Shown piece after piece: positions 61,312 to 64,000 of a DNA stretch of 64,000 nucleotides. Source of the stretch: Clostridium algidicarnis DSM 15099. GTDB taxonomy: Bacteria; Bacillota; Clostridia; Clostridiales; Clostridiaceae. The position numbers and the translations under genes are program-made. Every line of letters starts with the position of its first letter. Positions within the stretch are counted from its first letter, which is position 1. The notes under the pieces were generated by a model. That model ran no database searches, had not been told where the DNA came from, and saw only the letters and a program-made list of their open reading frames with translations. The DNA lies in NCBI RefSeq assembly GCF_002934235.1, contig NZ_PTIS01000003.1, positions 1-64,000 of the forward strand, in the 5' to 3' direction.

Positions 61312-62412
61312 ATGGATTCTAATAAAAAAATAAGGTCATATGGATTATTCTCCACGCTGGTTTGTACAGTAATAGGTGTAGGTATTTTCTCATATCCGAG
61401 AGAATTAGCCGAAAATGTTAATAATGAAGGGTGGATCATTAGTATTTTATCAGGAGGAGTTTATATGGTCATAGCATATATGATCTATAAGATATGTAAG
61501 CTTAATGAATTTAAGGAATTTCAAGAAGTAGCTAAAGGGAATATGGGCATAGTATTTGGTACTTTAATTTTAATGTTTTATTCAGCTTATATGCTAATTC
61601 TATCCTCCACACAAATGAGGAATTTTGTTGAAGTTATGAAAAAGTATATGTTAGAAAAAACGCCTACAGAATTTTTATTACTAGTTACCATAATAACAGG
61701 AGCATATATAGTAAGGGGTGGAATAAATAACCTAGTAAGATTTAATGAAATATCATTTTTAATAATGTTTATTCCCTGTATTTTCATATTTTTAATTTTA
61801 CTAAAGAATAGTGATTTTACTAATATGCTTCCCGTATTTCAACAAAAGCCTTTTGATTATATAAAAGCTTTGTTACAATCTCTGGTTTCTTTTGCTGGAA
61901 TAGAGATGATGTTTTTATTACTTCCATTGGCAGAAAATAAGATTTCTGCAAAAAAGTCAGTTCTTAAAGCAGTGGGATTTACTACAATATTTTATACGTT
62001 AATAAATATATTTTGCTTAGCTATATTATCTAAAGAACAAACAAAGAGAATATTATGGCCAACTATTACAATGGTTACATCCATAGACTTTCCAGGACTT
62101 TTTGTAGAACGGTGGGAAGGTGTTATCATGGGTCTTTGGATATTGTTTTATTTTACAACGTTTGTAAATCTTTATTATTTTAGCTGTTATATTATAAGTG
62201 ATGTATTTAAATTAAAGGATATAAAATTAAGTGTTTTAATAACTACACCATTCATATATATAATTGCTATATTCCCAGGGAGTGTGTATACCTTAAATAC
62301 TTTTATTATGAGCGTACTTAGAATATTGATATTTACAAGCATGTTATTATTTCCTTTATTGTTTTACATTGTTACAACTATAAAAATAAGAAGAAAGGAG
62401 AGCAATAAGTGA
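61312..62412 (+). CDS. Spore germinant receptor subunit B (GerAB/GerKB family)
   Basis: A 366-residue integral membrane protein with about ten helices, of the endospore-germination-permease branch of the amino-acid/polyamine transporter superfamily. It starts with the family pattern (SYGLFSTLVCTVIGVGIFSYPRELAE), and ALLQSLVSFAGIEMMFLLLPL near 182-202 matches the conserved central helix. GerAB-type subunits bind nutrient germinants. It starts 2 nt after subunit A and overlaps subunit C by 4 nt, so the three are translationally coupled. Confidence 0.9.
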   Translation: MDSNKKIRSYGLFSTLVCTVIGVGIFSYPRELAENVNNEGWIISILSGGVYMVIAYMIYKICKLNEFKEFQEVAKGNMGIVFGTLILMFYSAYMLILSSTQMRNFVEVMKKYMLEKTPTEFLLLVTIITGAYIVRGGINNLVRFNEISFLIMFIPCIFIFLILLKNSDFTNMLPVFQQKPFDYIKALLQSLVSFAGIEMMFLLLPLAENKISAKKSVLKAVGFTTIFYTLINIFCLAILSKEQTKRILWPTITMVTSIDFPGLFVERWEGVIMGLWILFYFTTFVNLYYFSCYIISDVFKLKDIKLSVLITTPFIYIIAIFPGSVYTLNTFIMSVLRILIFTSMLLFPLLFYIVTTIKIRRKESNK

Positions 62413-63575
62413 GAAAGATAGGTATTGTAGCGATAATTATAATATGTTTATGTACTACAGGATGCTGGGATCAAGTAGAGATAGATAGAAGGATATTAGT
62501 ATCATTAATAGGCATAGATGCAGGAAAGGATATTTCAAGAGAGAAGGAAGATGAAGTAGTCAATGAATCTTCTATGCTAGATCTTGAAAAGTTAAAAGTA
62601 TCTTATTCATTTCCTAATATTGCAGACTTTTCACCAAGTAAGCCTACTATTCAAGGGGATATCTATTTTACGGCAAATACATACTCCATGGAAGGTGCTT
62701 TAAAGGAGGTTTGTGATTTTAGTAGTAGGAGTATTTATCTAGAACATGTTAGGGTAATATTAATAAGTAAAGATATCCTAGCTTATCCTCATACAATGGT
62801 AGAAATCTTAGATTATTTCGAAAGACAGCCTAAGATTAATAGGAGGGCTTATGTTATTGTTACAGAGGGAGATCCTGAAGAGTTTATAAAGGTAGTTCCC
62901 CCTATAGATAAGCATACTCAAATTAATATAACAGGTATTATGGAGAATAACGCAAGAAATGGATTTATGAAGCTAGTTACACTAAGCGAACTATTGATTA
63001 GTTTAGAAAAAAATAATAGTGGTATAATACCATTTATGAAAATAGATAAAGAAAAGAAAGAATTTCTTTTAGATGGATCTACTGTGATTAAAGATTATGC
63101 TTTTAAAGGAAATTTAGATATAAATGAAACATTAAGTTTAAGCATACTAAATGGAAAGTTAAAAAGTGGTGTTAAGTCAGTAATTCAAGAGGGGCACCCT
63201 ATAGATTTTGAAATTTATGGTTCAAAGAGAAGGACTAAAGCATATATAAAGGACCAAGAATTAAATGTGGATATAAATATAAGTTTAGAAGGAGTAATAA
63301 AGTCAGCTTATTTAGGTAAAGAGGATTTTAATAAAGACTCATTAAAAGAACTTGAAGATAAAATTAGTAGATGCATGGAATATGATTGTAAAAAGGTATT
63401 AGATTATTTACAAAAAGAACTTAATGTAGATGCTATAGGAGTAAATGAATATATAGAAAAGTTTCAACCTAAGATATGGAAGGATATTAAAGATGATCCT
63501 GAAGAGGCATTTTCTAAAGCTAAAATAAATATAAAAATAGATACATCAATAAGACGTGCAGGTATTACAAAATAA
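62409..63575 (+). CDS. Spore germinant receptor subunit C (GerAC/GerKC family lipoprotein)
   Basis: The lipoprotein subunit of the germinant receptor. The N-terminal helix ends in a lipobox, CTTGC, with the lipidated Cys at residue 19, followed by the family hallmark WDQVEIDRRILVSLIGID. Length 388 is typical. The GTG start overlaps the stop of subunit B. The remaining sequence is the three-domain outer-face module (FSPSKPTIQG, SRSIYLEHVRVILISKD, RRAYVIVTEGDPEEF). It completes the A-B-C receptor. Confidence 0.92.
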   Translation: MRKIGIVAIIIICLCTTGCWDQVEIDRRILVSLIGIDAGKDISREKEDEVVNESSMLDLEKLKVSYSFPNIADFSPSKPTIQGDIYFTANTYSMEGALKEVCDFSSRSIYLEHVRVILISKDILAYPHTMVEILDYFERQPKINRRAYVIVTEGDPEEFIKVVPPIDKHTQINITGIMENNARNGFMKLVTLSELLISLEKNNSGIIPFMKIDKEKKEFLLDGSTVIKDYAFKGNLDINETLSLSILNGKLKSGVKSVIQEGHPIDFEIYGSKRRTKAYIKDQELNVDINISLEGVIKSAYLGKEDFNKDSLKELEDKISRCMEYDCKKVLDYLQKELNVDAIGVNEYIEKFQPKIWKDIKDDPEEAFSKAKINIKIDTSIRRAGITK

Positions 63576-63663
63576 CTTATGTTTCAAAGTGCTCTTTAAA
63601 TTGGTAAAAGATTAAATCACACTTGGAAACATTTATATTTTGTTGCAATTAATTATATTATGT

Positions 63664-63692
63664 GAATATTAATAGTTTTTATGGCAATAATT
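63664..63692 (+). promoter_or_regulatory. Sigma-F-like promoter candidate of spoIIR
   Basis: GAATA (63664-63668), 14 nt, then GGCAATAATT (63683-63692). The -10 fits the forespore sigma-F pattern (GGnrAnAnT) and the -35 fits GywTA at four of five positions, with a spacer one base short of the usual 15. spoIIR is a known sigma-F target. Confidence 0.4.
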
Positions 63693-63712
63693 AATTGTAA
63701 AGGAGTGAGGGT

Positions 63713-64000
63713 GTGAAAAAGTATTTGGTGTCAATAATTATATTAATTTCAATGGTTACAGCTTTTGCATTTTCTGGACAAGAGTTAAATAAGTTTAATA
63801 ATTCAGATAGTGAATTGATAAAAGATAAGATGATTAGATTTCATGTAATAGCTAATAGTGATTCTATTGAAGATCAAGATATAAAGTTAAAGGTAAGAGA
63901 TAAAGTTTTAGAATATATTTATCCTAAGTTAGAGGGAGCTTCTGAAATAGATAAGTCTAGAGAAATATTAAAAGAAAATGATAAAGAAATAAAAGATATA
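63713..64000 (+). CDS. spoIIR: Stage II sporulation protein R (partial, 5' end)
   Basis: The window ends after 96 codons. SpoIIR is secreted from the forespore and triggers SpoIIGA to process pro-sigma-E in the mother cell. A signal-like hydrophobic helix (about residues 5-20) is followed by the hallmark segment MIRFHVIANSDSIEDQ near 42-57 and LKLKVRDKVL near 60-69. The start is GTG with an AAAGGAGTGAGG site. A sigma-F-like promoter candidate precedes it. The 3' part lies outside the window. Confidence 0.9.
   Translation, partial: MKKYLVSIIILISMVTAFAFSGQELNKFNNSDSELIKDKMIRFHVIANSDSIEDQDIKLKVRDKVLEYIYPKLEGASEIDKSREILKENDKEIKDI

Noticed and set aside
1-64000. CRISPR arrays, insertion sequences, prophage, tRNA or rRNA genes
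   Set aside because: No spaced direct-repeat arrays, transposase or phage ORFs, or recognisable tRNA/rRNA sequences were seen in the window.

Overview
The window is a stretch of chromosome from an anaerobic, endospore-forming, very AT-rich Firmicute, most likely Clostridium sensu stricto. The evidence is codon and base use, purine-rich ribosome binding sites, many TTG/GTG starts, and a dense set of spore genes (yabG, veg, a SipL-like gene, CotS-family genes, a GerA-type germinant receptor, spoIIR). I cannot name the species. Nearly every gene looks intact. No insertion-sequence transposase, prophage, rRNA, tRNA or CRISPR array was seen.

Layout. 1-2000: end of a Kdp potassium-pump operon (kdpB tail, kdpC) facing a stand-alone KdpD sensor without a kinase domain. 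2000-20000: housekeeping and accessory genes, namely an M14 peptidoglycan peptidase, an RlmA-type rRNA methyltransferase, two ABC-F ATPases, DegV, a DbpA-type helicase, aspartase, a Cys-rich unknown, CvfB, a 22-residue micro-gene with its own terminator, topoisomerase III, a LysM/GH18 spore hydrolase and a HAD phosphatase. 20050-28740: a Pel-type exopolysaccharide locus, with pelD-pelE-pelA(deacetylase)-pelF-pelG in one overlapping operon and a secreted GH114-like hydrolase diverging from it. PelD carries an N-terminal sugar-nucleotide epimerase and keeps a c-di-GMP I-site (RxxD). 28790-34400: cutC, then a LacI-type regulator with the nucleoside catabolic operon deoB-punA-pdp; LacI-type operators sit at both promoters. 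34480-40060: a YdcF-like protein, a ROK kinase, and a BusR-like (GntR + RCK_C) regulator next to an OpuC-type compatible-solute ABC transporter. 40170-44400: an orphan EutH, a radical SAM protein and an orphan solute-binding protein. 44490-50970: a spore-coat glycosylation cluster with two GT4 glycosyltransferases and four CotS-type kinase-fold proteins, one of them lacking the catalytic motifs. 51230-64000: the yabG-veg-sipL-cphB-cphA-ispE-ger-spoIIR spore region.

Two themes link the genes. Osmotic and potassium control appears in Kdp, KdpD and BusR/Opu, all systems that respond to c-di-AMP in relatives. Spore envelope construction appears in YabG, SipL, cyanophycin synthesis, CotS/GT, the LysM hydrolases and Ger; promoter-like matches for sigma-K, sigma-G, sigma-E and sigma-F lie where expected.

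The most noteworthy unexplained items are a conserved 76-nt structured intergenic repeat present twice (1974-2049 and 30803-30878), the epimerase-PelD fusion, and the 22-codon micro-gene at 14483-14551. All functional calls rest on reading motifs and on family knowledge; no database search was run.
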